NCBI GenBank assembly: GCA_015680905.1 | Contig: CM027385.1 | Coordinates: forward strand, 27,906,501 to 27,970,500 | Direction of reading: 5' to 3' | DNA from: Coptis chinensis | Taxonomy: Eukaryota > Streptophyta > Magnoliopsida > Ranunculales > Ranunculaceae | Length of the DNA stretch: 64,000 nucleotides | In this document: positions 44,821-54,984 of the stretch, in pieces | How the letters are laid out: each line of letters starts with the position of its first letter | How positions within the stretch are numbered: the first letter of the stretch is position 1 | Translations under genes and position numbers: made by a program | Notes under the pieces: model-generated | Databases searched by the model: none | What the model was told of the DNA's origin: nothing | What the model saw: the letters and a program-made list of their open reading frames with translations, nothing else

Positions 44821-45921
44821 AATCCCTACTTTAAATGGCAAAATTCTCAAAATCGTGCCGGAGCAAAATTTTCAAGACCTCTTCTATTCCGATCTATTTG
44901 AAGTGCAATCCAGGGCTAAGATCAAAAAGATAGGATGGGAACCCTTGGTTTTCTTGGAAGATGCAGTATATTCTCCCTTTCTTACTCTTTCATTTTATAA
45001 TTGTATGATTAGAGGGGAGGATGACCACATTATGGTTGTTAAGGATGGCCGCTCACTGGAGCTCACCAAGGAGGTGGTGAGTGGTGTTCTTGGGATTCCT
45101 CTGAAAGCCTATGTTCAGACGGAATAGTCCCCAGACAGTAAGACCGTCGACATGATAATGGTAGAGACGCTTCTCGAGGGGGTTAAAACCCCAAGTCACA
45201 CTACGCTTATCAGAGTTCGCTACGAAGGAACTAGCTAGCAGTATCTCAGTGGACAGCCTACAACCTGCTAGGCTCGGCCAAGCTTTCGGATATAGGTAAG
45301 GCAATGCTTCATATTTTATGGGTTCTTCAAGAGCAGAAAAACAGTTTCTGCATCGTCTCCTTTATCTTCGAGCAGCTCTGCAAACCGAAGAAGACGTCTG
45401 CCCCTCTACCAGTGCTGGTCACCAAGATCATGCAGCACTGGGGGTTCCAAGCACCAGATGCCCTAGTGGAGGTCAAGGATGCTACCACGGGTCCTATCTA
45501 TGCCCACTACATCCAGAAGTCATGGCTTCCACTTGAAGCCAGAGCCACTGAGTAAGCACACCTAAATGAGAAGGTATATTACTTTGCTGAAGATGCCACT
45601 CGACAGTTCACTCAGCCCATGGAAGGAATTCACTTCCTCCATGGAGGCCAGAGGATTCTGCACTTATATCTCCACCAACTCTGGGAAACTCAGGGTAACA
45701 TCATAGCGGAACATCGGAATATCATAGCAGAATAGCATACCCTTATATAGGAGCAGCTGACCTTCCAATAGGAACAGCAACGTTTTCAGCATAGTGTCAC
45801 TAGAACACTGCAAAACATCAGAGACACGCTCCCGCGTAGTGATAGACATGACAGGCCTCGTCGTCAACAAGGAGAAGGATCTTCTAGATGTCGAGACGAG
45901 TCACGAACGGAGTTTGACTAG
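44821..45921 (+). pseudogene. env-like ORF of element H
   Basis: The frame starting near 44855 has the family mark GWEPLVFLEDAVYSPFLT, LSFYNCMIRGEDDHIMVVKD and LTKEVVSGVLGIP, typical of the plant Athila env-like or 'putative plant transposon protein' domain. It stops at 45125-45127. Later pieces include APLPVLVTKIMQHWGF (45390-45440), an Ala/Gln/His-rich coiled part and RRQQGEGSSRCRDE before the stop at 45919-45921. Several stops and shifts break it. It corresponds to env-like ORF 1 of B; there is no ORF 2 in H. A proline-rich stretch (44640-44820) precedes it, like 25260-25560 in B. Confidence 0.75.
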
Positions 45922-47875
45922 TATTCCTAGTGTTTGTATAGTTGGATCTATTTATTTTTATGTTTTTTTTTCACGTGTATGGCGTAGTATAAGTTTAACT
46001 TTATGTTTAATATTATCTGCTTGTTTTATTTTTATTTTCTTGTGGAATTTGGTTTATGAATAGAAGGTAAAACATATACATCATGCCAAAATTTTCCATT
46101 TTTCTTTCATGCATTTTCTATATGTTTCCAAAAAATATAAAAACCAAAAAAGATTTTATAGTAGAATAAATATCCTTAGTATAATAAACTATGTATTTCT
46201 CGTTCTATATCAAACAACCCACGCCTTAAACTTATTTGGGGGTGGCGTATTTTCATCATGAAGAACAGAATACAGGTCTATCGCTGTTTTTGCTCATGTT
46301 TCTATGATAATCTCTTTCCTTATATCTTCATACTTTGAGGACAAGCATAGTTCAATCATAGAGTTGGTATAGTAACATTTTTCAAAAACTATACATTTTC
46401 TATATAATATACATAATAGTATATTTCTTTCTTTCTAAATTTTTTTTCGAAAAAGCCCAAAAATATTTTTCCGTTTAGTATTAAAAAGTCTTGTTTCCTT
46501 TTTCTATGATGAATATAAAGTTTAGAAGTCTCATTATAGCAATAGAGTAAGGACCTGTTCTTCGTACTTAGACTAATATACGTACAGTAGTTTATGCATC
46601 TTTTCATGAAGGGCATGCATCATCATTTGTGTGTATATAGCAGTGAGTTTCTGAAGCCAAGGTTAAAACAATTAAGTTCCATATCCTATGAGAATCTAGC
46701 CAAAAACCTCATCTGAATGATTATTGAGTGATGACACAAAGGATGTCCTGATAGAAAGACCACACGTCCACTTGCTTAATCACCACGGCATATCCTATGA
46801 ATGAATTTAGGCCCTTTTTGGATCGATATAGCCAAATAAACCATAAAAACCCAAAAAGATAGTTTTCCTCTGGTTACCCATGTTGAGCCTTCACCCTTTC
46901 TAAAAGCCTTTTTATTTTTCACCAATAATTCCTAACCCATCGTAACTTACAATAAAAAACTTACCCAGCTGATCAGTTGAGAACTGGATGGATATCAGAA
47001 AAAGAGAAGAGAATACCTTGCACAAAAACAGAATAGATATTTTCTTCAGAAAGAAAAGAAAAGAAAGAGAAGAAAAGAAAAATTCGCTTCAGAAAGAAAA
47101 GAAAAGAAAGACCCATCAAAAACCAAAACTCCAAAAATCCAAAGGAGTCAAAAATCGAATCTCCCAAAAGTTCAAAATCGAAAGGAGATGATATCAAAAA
47201 CAAAAAGAATTAAAAAGCAAAGTTAGAACTCCCAAAATTCAAAATCATATGGAGCCACAAAGCCAAAGAGCTAAAAGAATGTAGCCCAATTCGGAAGCAA
47301 AAGAACAAAACGAGGTTCTTCTCTAGTTACAGGAATTATGAAGAATCAGTTTCTCATCTTATCATATTTTGTTTTTCCCTTCATTTTTCTTTCTAAATCA
47401 TCACCCTAGCCCCGTAACTCCTAATAAAAGACCTCTAGCTTGATTAGGAATAGGATGGTGTGATAGTAAGTGGCAAGTGTGATCAATCAACCCCAGTTCC
47501 TTTGGACGTCATTTGAGTATGGGAGGAGTATAAGGGCCTGCTGCACTTGAGAGAAATGAACCTTGAGTGAATCTATCAGAGAGTTATGATTGCAACATAC
47601 CCTTGTGAAAACCCAACTAAAGGAAGCTCTCCAAAAGCCTCGGAAATAACTCTGCTTTGGTATTTCATTGCTCATGTATTGTACATTTATCTTTAGATGC
47701 TTAAATTATTGTACATATGTTATTCTGAGTTCAAAGGAGCTTGTCCTTATTCACCGCTAATAAGATGTATGAACTTCTGAGAATAAATAAGGAGATATGG
47801 CCCTTTGTACTAAATAGAAGAAGTTTGCAAGTACCTTTACTCGAAAACTCTCACGAGGGTTAAGAAATACAACTA
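45922..47875 (+). other. 3' untranslated region of H, up to the D junction
   Basis: AT-rich, no gene. It holds a PPT-like TTTGGGGGTGG (46235-46245) and GAGGACAAGCA (46337-46347). A-rich purine text at about 47000-47110 gives spurious Lys-rich frames. At 47876 the text switches to the reverse strand of an Athila 3' region. Confidence 0.55.
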
Positions 47876-48113
47876 TTACTGTATTATTTATTCTCAAATA
47901 TCTATACATCTCACTAGCAATGAACACAGAATAGTCAAGTCGAAACCTAAGCTAATATATGCATAATAATCAATCATCTACGAATAAACATATATATAAT
48001 GAGAAATACTATGAAATGCACTAACAGGTTCGTTTCTAAAACTTTGGAATAGCGTCCTTAAGTAGGTCCTCACATAACTGTCAAGGCAAAAACACTCTGA
48101 TTTTTCCGCTCAA

Positions 48114-48411
48114 ATTTCGCTACTCCAGTGTGCAGTGGGCACACTTTACCTTACAATCTCAATGACACACAAGGAAGCCGAAGTCGATCAAACACATCTG
48201 CCACTTTCTATCACACTAACATATTCCAAATTGAGCTAGAGGTCTTATTTAGGTGTTGGCAAATTTTGCTACTCCAGTGTGCAGTGGGCACACTTTACCT
48301 TACAATCTCAATGACACACAAGGAAGCCGAAGTCGATCAAACACATCTGCCACTTTCTATCATACTAACATATTCCAAATTGAGCTAGAGGTCTTATTTA
48401 GGTGTTGCGGG
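48114..48411 (-). repeat. 149-bp tandem duplication in D
   Basis: Two nearly identical copies of a 149-bp unit containing CTACTCCAGTGTGCAGTGGG (starting at about 48119 and 48268). A and B have one copy of the equivalent 3' UTR text (about 11100-11250 and 29690-29830). Confidence 0.9.
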
Positions 48412-49725
48412 GATTAGGTGATGGTTTAAGAATGAAGAAAATGGATATTCAAAAAGAACCAGTCTGAGATAATAGAGTCTTCATATTATGTAACTAGAGA
48501 AAATCTTGTTCTTTACTTTTGCTTCTACACTTTGTTTCCATCCTTAGCCATTTTTTCTTTTTCTATGGCTTTTGACTCCTTTGATTCTGTTTTTGGAGTT
48601 CTATCTCTTTTTTTATTTTTTTTTTATTTTTTTTTATTTGGATGGAAATTTTCTTTTCTTATTTGAAGCGACTAACAAATTCTTAATTTCAAAGGTCTTT
48701 CCCTTTTCTATTCTTCATCTCTATTCTCAGACTCGTTCTAAAATGGGTAGGTTGATTTTTTATTTTGTTTTGTTTTTGTAAAATGGTAAAGGATTTGCGA
48801 GTTATGAAAGGCTAAAGAAAGGCTCAGAGAGGCGACTAGCGGAAAATAATTCATAGGTTTGAATTTTTGGCTATATCGATCCAAAGAGGGCCTAAATTCT
48901 CTCTTAGGATATGGTATAGTGATCAAGCAAGTGGACGTGTACTTTCTCTATCCGGAATTTACTTATGCCCTGTGTCATTTCTCAAATGTTTCACTCATAT
49001 AAGGCTTTAGGCTATATTCTCATAGGATTTGTAGATTAAGTACTCTAGCCTAGATTTCAGAAACTTACTGTTAATACGAACATAGATACTCATGCAATAT
49101 ATTTATAGAAAGATGCAAAAATTATTACCTATATATTAACCTAAGTTTCTAAAACTATTATAATGCAAAAGCTAACGTGAAACTTCTAGATTATTAAGAG
49201 CAGAGAGAAACAAACAATACCAATATTCCTAAGTGTATAGCATAAACTTTTTATTTATATTTTTGAATTGTTGAAATTTTATAAGACAAATAATACGTAA
49301 TATACAACCTAATATGTACTTAAACATTTACATCGTGTTTCTATACCACTCCCAAACAATTTGGGAGAAGGGGGTTCATGAAACAATTCAATAGCACAAT
49401 TAAATAATGTAACTAACTAATTTTTATGATTTTTAATATTTTATAAATAAAAGTACATAATTTACATCCTAAAAGTGCCTAATTTTTGCAAATGTTTCTA
49501 TCCCACCCCTAAACAATCGAACGTTTTGTCCTCAAAGTGTAAAGAGATAAGGGAAGAATTTACCATAGAAACGTGGTAAAAATTGGCAATACCTGAATGC
49601 CTCCTTGCTTCGCTTATGAATAACGTCTTATATACGCGAGCTCAGTGTGTTTAACAAGTTAGAAACACTGAATAACTTGAAGAAATGAAAATTTGAATTA
49701 ACCTGTGGAAATCAGGCAGTTCAAA

Positions 49726-50010
49726 AGAGGGCGCGGGGTGCGCTCTGAAGTAGCCTAGATAGGGTGCAAGGTGCGTTCGTGTCTGACTCAAGGTCCAGGC
49801 ACTTTGGGTGCGGGTTGCGCTCTGGTTAAGCTTTGGGAGGGCGCAGGGTGCGCTCGTGCCTTAGCTGATGTCCAGGCACTTCAGCGCGTAGTGCGCCCTG
49901 ATTTTGTTTAGGATGGGCGCAGGGTGCGCTCGTGCCTTGACTGATGTCCAGGCAATTCAGCGCGGGGTGCGCTCTAATTTTGGCCTACAAGTGCGTAGGG
50001 TGCGCTTAGT
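49726..50010 (-). repeat. GCGC-rich imperfect tandem repeats in the leader of D
   Basis: Several units with GGGCGCAGGGTGCGCTCGTG-type cores and CTGATGTCCAGGCA spacers; two clear copies are 76 bp apart (49841 and 49917). Each core is a near palindrome, GCGCA-N-TGCGC. Related text lies in the leaders of B and F and ahead of env-like ORF 2. Confidence 0.8.
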
Positions 50011-50143
50011 GTAGTCCTGCGAAAAAAAAAATCAGTTCCGAAGCAAACAACCACAGTTAGAATCAAACAAGGGTGGGTGGGTTTAATGGCACTTTGGGAA
50101 GACTAACAATACTAATGAAAACAATTCTAAACGAAACTAAGAT

Positions 50144-50156
50144 GGCAGCGGCACCA
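50144..50156 (-). promoter_or_regulatory. Primer binding site of D
   Basis: On the minus strand TGGTGCCGCTGCC stands two bases after the LTR end; a one-base variant of the B and F site. Confidence 0.8.
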
Positions 50157-50158
50157 TT

Positions 50159-51706
50159 TGATAAAATGGAAAACCATAGTTTTACCTACGAATAAGCGAT
50201 TAAACTCAAACGTAAGTAAAACTAGAACCAATTTCACGCTTAATGTTATCAAAGTTTCCTACTCTCGATGCTATTGCAATATAGTTGGAATAGAAGATTC
50301 GTTCCACTCCTAGTTCTTTAGAATTCTAAGTTAACGACGGTTATTAGTCTATCAAAGTCAATAAGAGTAACGATGGAAATTATACTACAATGGTAAATCA
50401 ACTACTCAAGATGCGATAATTAAAATACGGAAATACTAAATTCATACTATGATAAGGAATTAGGGGGATTTGATTCTACCTTAATTTGACTTAATCAACT
50501 AGCTAGGAATTGTCATAGTCCAAATTGCGATGCTTTCACATAGCAATTGGGTCTTCCTAATCCCTAATTGTTCATGGTAATCTCTACCAACTAACAACTA
50601 GCATGTGAAACAATCAAACCCATTCTCATGGTGAACTAATTGTTTTCTAGAATGGAATAGAATATTACGAACTATTCTACGCTAACAACAATCAAGTTTC
50701 ATCAAGGCTTCTTCAAACCCCTCTAATGAAGGTTTTAGCCTTGAATCATTATACTATCATTTCTAAAATGAGAACAACTAGCATAACTCATTATTGAATA
50801 AATGATTAAACTTCATAAATCTAATTTCACAATAGTCTAAGATTCAAAATGAATTAAAACAAGATTTAAAACTAATTTAGAACTAAGATGATGATTAACT
50901 AATTATTAAATTAAGACAAACTAATTATGAATTAAAGATTGAATTCGAAATTAAATATTGAAATATAAACTAAGTATTTTATTCTAAAATTCAAAACTTG
51001 TTCTAACAACTAATAAAATTGACAACTAACTAGATTAATCTATAAAAACTAATTTAATGAATTAAAACTAATTCTATATTACAAAAACTAAATTGTATGA
51101 ACTAGAAGTAGATTTAGATCTAGATACTTAAGAGCTAAGTTTTTGCCTCTTGATATAGAAGAGCTAGATCTACAAATTCATGCATGGGCTGAGGAGCCAT
51201 GTTTTGGGCCGAAAAATCGAGCCCAAAACCCAATTTGTTGAATCTAAGACTTCTCATTCTGGTTGTGTTACTATAGTGCGAGTTTTCACTAACTTATACT
51301 ACTCTGATCGAGTCAAGGTCTAGACTATTAGAAAAAGCTTTCTGAGCCGGTCATTTTGATATAAAATGGGCCCAAATCCGAGGTCTGAGACCAAAGATAT
51401 GGCCTTTTGAAGTTCTGTTGACTTTTCTTCAGCTTTCTAATCCGGTTTGACTTTCACTTAACAGCTTTAACTTGGGCTTTTTAAGGGCTTTTTCTCCATG
51501 AAACTTGGCTTTCTTCATAGAACTTTTATAGCAATCATTTTAGCTTCTTTTAGTGCCTAATTAGTAACAAATTTATATCTATTCAACTCCAAAGCCTGAA
51601 ATACTCAAAAACACGTAATTAGTGATAAACCTATATTATTAATCGCATAATTGGTCTAACAACAATATTGTTAAGAGGTTAAAACTACAGTTTTAGGCTC
51701 TTATCA
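50159..51706 (-). repeat. LTR of D
   Basis: 1548 bp on the minus strand, TGATAAGAGCCTAAAACTG to CATTTTATCA. Stem-loop at 50703-50743, with an inner G-U pair replacing a G-C pair. Confidence 0.9.
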
Positions 51707-51836
51707 CATATGGTAAATGCAATCGCACTCTGCGAAACGAGATTAGTTTAACTGATAATAAGTCACTCATTTGTGATCTTAGTTTTTTGTCTCATCCTTG
51801 CTTGAGGACAAGCAAGATGCTATTTGGGGGGGGGGG
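51707..51836 (+). promoter_or_regulatory. 3' end of H with G-run polypurine tract
   Basis: Resumes the 3' UTR of H (ATGGTAAATGCAATCGCACTC), with GAGGACAAGCA at 51804-51814 and an 11-G run ending at 51836 directly before the LTR. Confidence 0.8.
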
Positions 51837-52675
51837 TGATCAGCTCCCAAATGTGTGTTTTATTACCCGTATATTGCTGTATTACAGTCCCTCTTACACT
51901 TAACGAAAAGACAACGCATAGCTTTTACTGTCTTTTCAGGTTAAGGAGTATTTTAGACCACTTATCATAAATGCTGCGTTTTAGCACCAAAACGAGCATT
52001 AATCACACTTCTTATGAAGACCAGTAGCTGTTATGGAAAAGTGCTGAAAAATTCAAGTCAACTGGTCAAAGTCAATGGTCAAAATCAACGGTCAAAGTCA
52101 ACAACCAAAGGACTCAATTCAGAAGACCAAAGATGGAGGCCCTTATTTCAAATTATGAAGACTTATCCCTAAACCTACCTTGGTTAAGAAGGCACCAAAA
52201 AGCAAAACCAAAAGCAAAAGTGAAAGGGGTGAGGTGTCTAGTTTAGAATGGATGAGGGCAAATCTGTAAATGGCAAAAGTAGGGGTATATAGTCAAAAAC
52301 CAAAGGAGATAGAACTGATCCATTGTCTTAGGATCCAAACCATTTGGTTTGTTTATTTTCTTGTCTTGTTTTTTCAATTTATGTTTTTAATTTCTTGTTA
52401 TTTCATTTCATTTATTTCAATCAACTTGTTATTGTTCTTTTTTTCAATCTTCATCTTGTTTGTTTGTTTCATTTCAATGTTTTAATCAATCTTCCTTTGA
52501 TGTTTTCAAGTTATTCTAATCAATAATCAAAGCTTTCAAGTTCATTAGCTTAGAACCATTCTAATATTCAAGGGTCTACATTTCTTCTTCTATCTCCCTC
52601 ACTTAAACTCTAGACAATTTAGGATGAACCTCAACTTCTATCTAAACTCTTTTAAAGTATACTTCCACCACTACT
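51837..52675 (+). repeat. 3' LTR of H (TGATCAGCTCC family)
   Basis: About 839 bp. It matches, in reverse, 54151-54984. The right end is set by that comparison and may be off by a few bases, because the text does not close in CA here. Confidence 0.75.
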
Positions 52676-54076
52676 AAAGCTTCACGATGCATATTGATAA
52701 GAAATGAATGCTCAATCAATGATGATGCACAAACAGTAGAAATTCATTTTTTTGGAATTTTTTGGAAACTTTGCTTTGGTCTATATTTTAGTATGCCCTG
52801 TTCAAGAGAACAATTGGGTGTGAGACTAGGATGGCTCTACTACATGGCTCAGAAAAGTAGGCAGTCACTTCACCAAGTGGTGTGCTACCAAGAATCTCAC
52901 TCACGATTAATCTAGGGGAGGCGAGTGAGAAAGGTAGTTGGTGTACCAAAATCTAGTAACTGATTACTCTAAATCTTTGTGGCTATATTTTTCTCCTTTT
53001 TTGGAGGAGCGGGATTACTTGGGCTCTAGTTGATTGATTTTAATTCATTTTTTTGGTTTAGGGCTTCAAGAATAAAGCATCATTTGATTTTATCTACATT
53101 AGGTAATGACTTCCCAATGGTTGTTATGTGACTCGGGTTCAGCCTTATGCGCGAATGTAAATTGCAGTGCAGAAAGTAAATTTCAAATAATCATGTAAGC
53201 ATGCTTGAATACACAAGGTATCCTCTTACTTGGGCTTCGAGGAGATTTAGAATTTACCTCTTAAGCCGTGCTTACATGCTACTTGAGGAGAAGACAATGT
53301 TGGTTGGCGCGTGATCTGAGAAGCAGGCCCAACCTTTCGAGCATTACCATGTTTTAAGTTGCAATAAAGGCCCACTTAAAAAGCCCACAAGTTGGGTTTT
53401 TGATAATTTATATAACTTTGCCTTCAAGGGACCAAACTTAAAACTAAACTAAGATTATACTAATCTAATTAACTAGTTTTAGATTAATCACCTAGATTAA
53501 CTAGAGTCAATTGGACTTAGATTGTTGATTACCAAGTTGATCCATAGTGTGTGAGCTATGATCCATAACTTGCCTCACACACTTGAACTTCCCAAGGCAA
53601 TTAAAACTCTAATCCATTGGTAATTATAATACTTAAACCAAGTTTAACTCATGTTTATCATAAAAAATCAATCAAAAACTTTTTTTTTTCGTTTTTCTTT
53701 TGATCACTAACTATTACAAACAAGTTCCACTGTTTTCTCCTACTCTATTACAAAATCCGGGCTTGGAGTACAACTTTTTGTCACAAATCAACTGGACTGC
53801 AACAAAATTAGACACCCATCACCGGAGGTGCCCGGGCGGTAGCCCCCGCCATGCCCGCGCAGTCACCTGCCGACGCCGGTGAACGGTCGTCGACTTTTGT
53901 GTGTATCTTCAACTCTTTTCCAGCTTTGTTGTCCTGCAACCTAATTTGTAAAAACGTATCTCAGTACAGAGAAATAATAAAATAAAATGATGAAAAATTG
54001 AAAATAAAAATAAAAATGGAGAGATGAGAACGATGCTCTCTTTTTAGATTCTTAACCAATCACTCTCACTCCTTCA
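52676..54076 (-). other. Leader of E
   Basis: Non-coding; 52700-53890 mirrors 18233-19190 plus 31714-31830. GC-rich text with CACCGGCGTCGGCAGGTGAC (about 53860-53882) is the counterpart of the PBS-like text at 18236. No gene. Confidence 0.65.
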
Positions 54077-54135
54077 ATCCATGACGGCGGTGCCATTTGA
54101 ATGTTTAGATTCTGTAATCCCCGGTAGCGGCGCCA
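54077..54135 (-). promoter_or_regulatory. Two tandem PBS-like sites of E
   Basis: Minus strand: TGGCGCCGCTACCGGGGA (54135-54118) and, 40 bases on, TGGCACCGCCGTCATGGAT (54095-54077), each preceded by AATCTAAAC. A 40-bp tandem duplication that includes the primer site. Confidence 0.75.
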
Positions 54136-54150
54136 TTTAAAGGTTTAGAT

Positions 54151-54984
54151 TGTAGTGAGTATACTTCAAAAAGTTAGTTTAAGACTTGAGGTTCATCCTA
54201 AATTATTTAAAGTTTGAGTGAGGGAGATGTGAAGAAGAAAGGTAGACTCTTGTAAGATTAGAATGGTTCTAAGCTAATGAAAATTTGGAAGCTTTGATTG
54301 TTGTATTAAAATGAATTGAAAATATAAAGGGGAAGATTGATTAAAACATTGAAATAAAAGCAAGCAAACAAGATTGAAGATTGAAACAAAAAAAAACAAG
54401 CAAACAAGATTGAAGATTAAAACAAAAAACAAGTAAACAAGATTGATTGAAATAAAATAAAACAACAAGAAAGTAAAAACATGAATTGAAAAAAAAACAA
54501 GACAAGAAATTAAACAAACCAAATGGTTTGAATCCTATGACAATGGATGATTTCTCTCTCCCATGATTTTAGCTTATATACCCCTACTTTTGCCTTTTAC
54601 AGATTTACCCTTCTCCATTACAAATTAGACACCTCACACTTTAACTTTTGCTTTTGCTTTTTGGTTTCTTCATGACCAAGGTAGGTTTAGGGAGAAAGTC
54701 TTCATAAATTGAGATAAGGGCCTCCATTTCTAGTCTTCTGAATTGAGGGCTTTGACTTTTGACTTTGACTTTTTCAGGACTTCTCCACGGCAACTACTTG
54801 TCTTCATAATAAGTGTGATTAAGGCTTCTTTTGGTGCTAAGACGCATCTTTTATGATAAGTGGTCTGAAATACTCCTTAACCTGAAAAGGCAGTAAAAGC
54901 TATGAGTTGTCTTTTCGTTAAGTGTTAGAGGGACTGTAATGCAGCAATATACTAGTAATAAAATGTACATTTAGGAGCTGATCA
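54151..54984 (-). repeat. LTR of E
   Basis: 834 bp on the minus strand, TGATCAGCTCCTAAATG to CTCACTACA, with TG...CA ends. Confidence 0.85.

Larger units (their letters stand above)
47876..51706 (-). mobile_element. Minus-strand Athila-like element D, internally collapsed
   Basis: Read on the minus strand: 5' LTR (51706 to 50159), PBS (50156-50144), leader, then directly the 3' untranslated region, ending at 47876 without a 3' LTR. All of gag, pol and env is missing. The internal join (about 49583-49595) lies at a splice-donor-like site in the leader and at the exon start that follows the candidate intron of A and B. At the left end about 45 bp of H present in A and B are also lost, so a deletion removed D's 3' LTR and some H sequence together. 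Confidence 0.8.
17426..52675 (+). mobile_element. Decayed Athila-like element H, host of B, C and D
   Basis: Once B, C and D are removed, one element remains: leader (18233-19190 plus 31714-32038), gag remnant, post-pol region, env-like ORF, long 3' UTR, G-run polypurine tract (51822-51836) and 3' LTR (51837-52675). Protease, RT and integrase are absent. The insertions of B and C are fixed by their target duplications. The fragment at its left end (17426-18232) is LTR-like but does not match the 3' LTR, so the true 5' end is uncertain. Confidence 0.65.
52676..54984 (-). mobile_element. Minus-strand element E: 5' LTR, PBS and leader only
   Basis: On the minus strand: LTR (54984 to 54151), two PBS-like sites, about 200 bp of spacer, then a leader homologous to that of H down to 52676, where it meets the end of H's LTR. 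No gag or pol. The LTR is of the same family as the neighbouring H LTR but in opposite orientation. The right edge interrupts a LINE, whose text resumes at 54985. Confidence 0.75.

Noticed and set aside
46973..47203. Lys-rich or Phe-rich proteins over the A-rich 3' UTR of H (also 29193-29480)
   Set aside because: Low-complexity translation of purine-rich DNA shared with non-coding regions of other elements.
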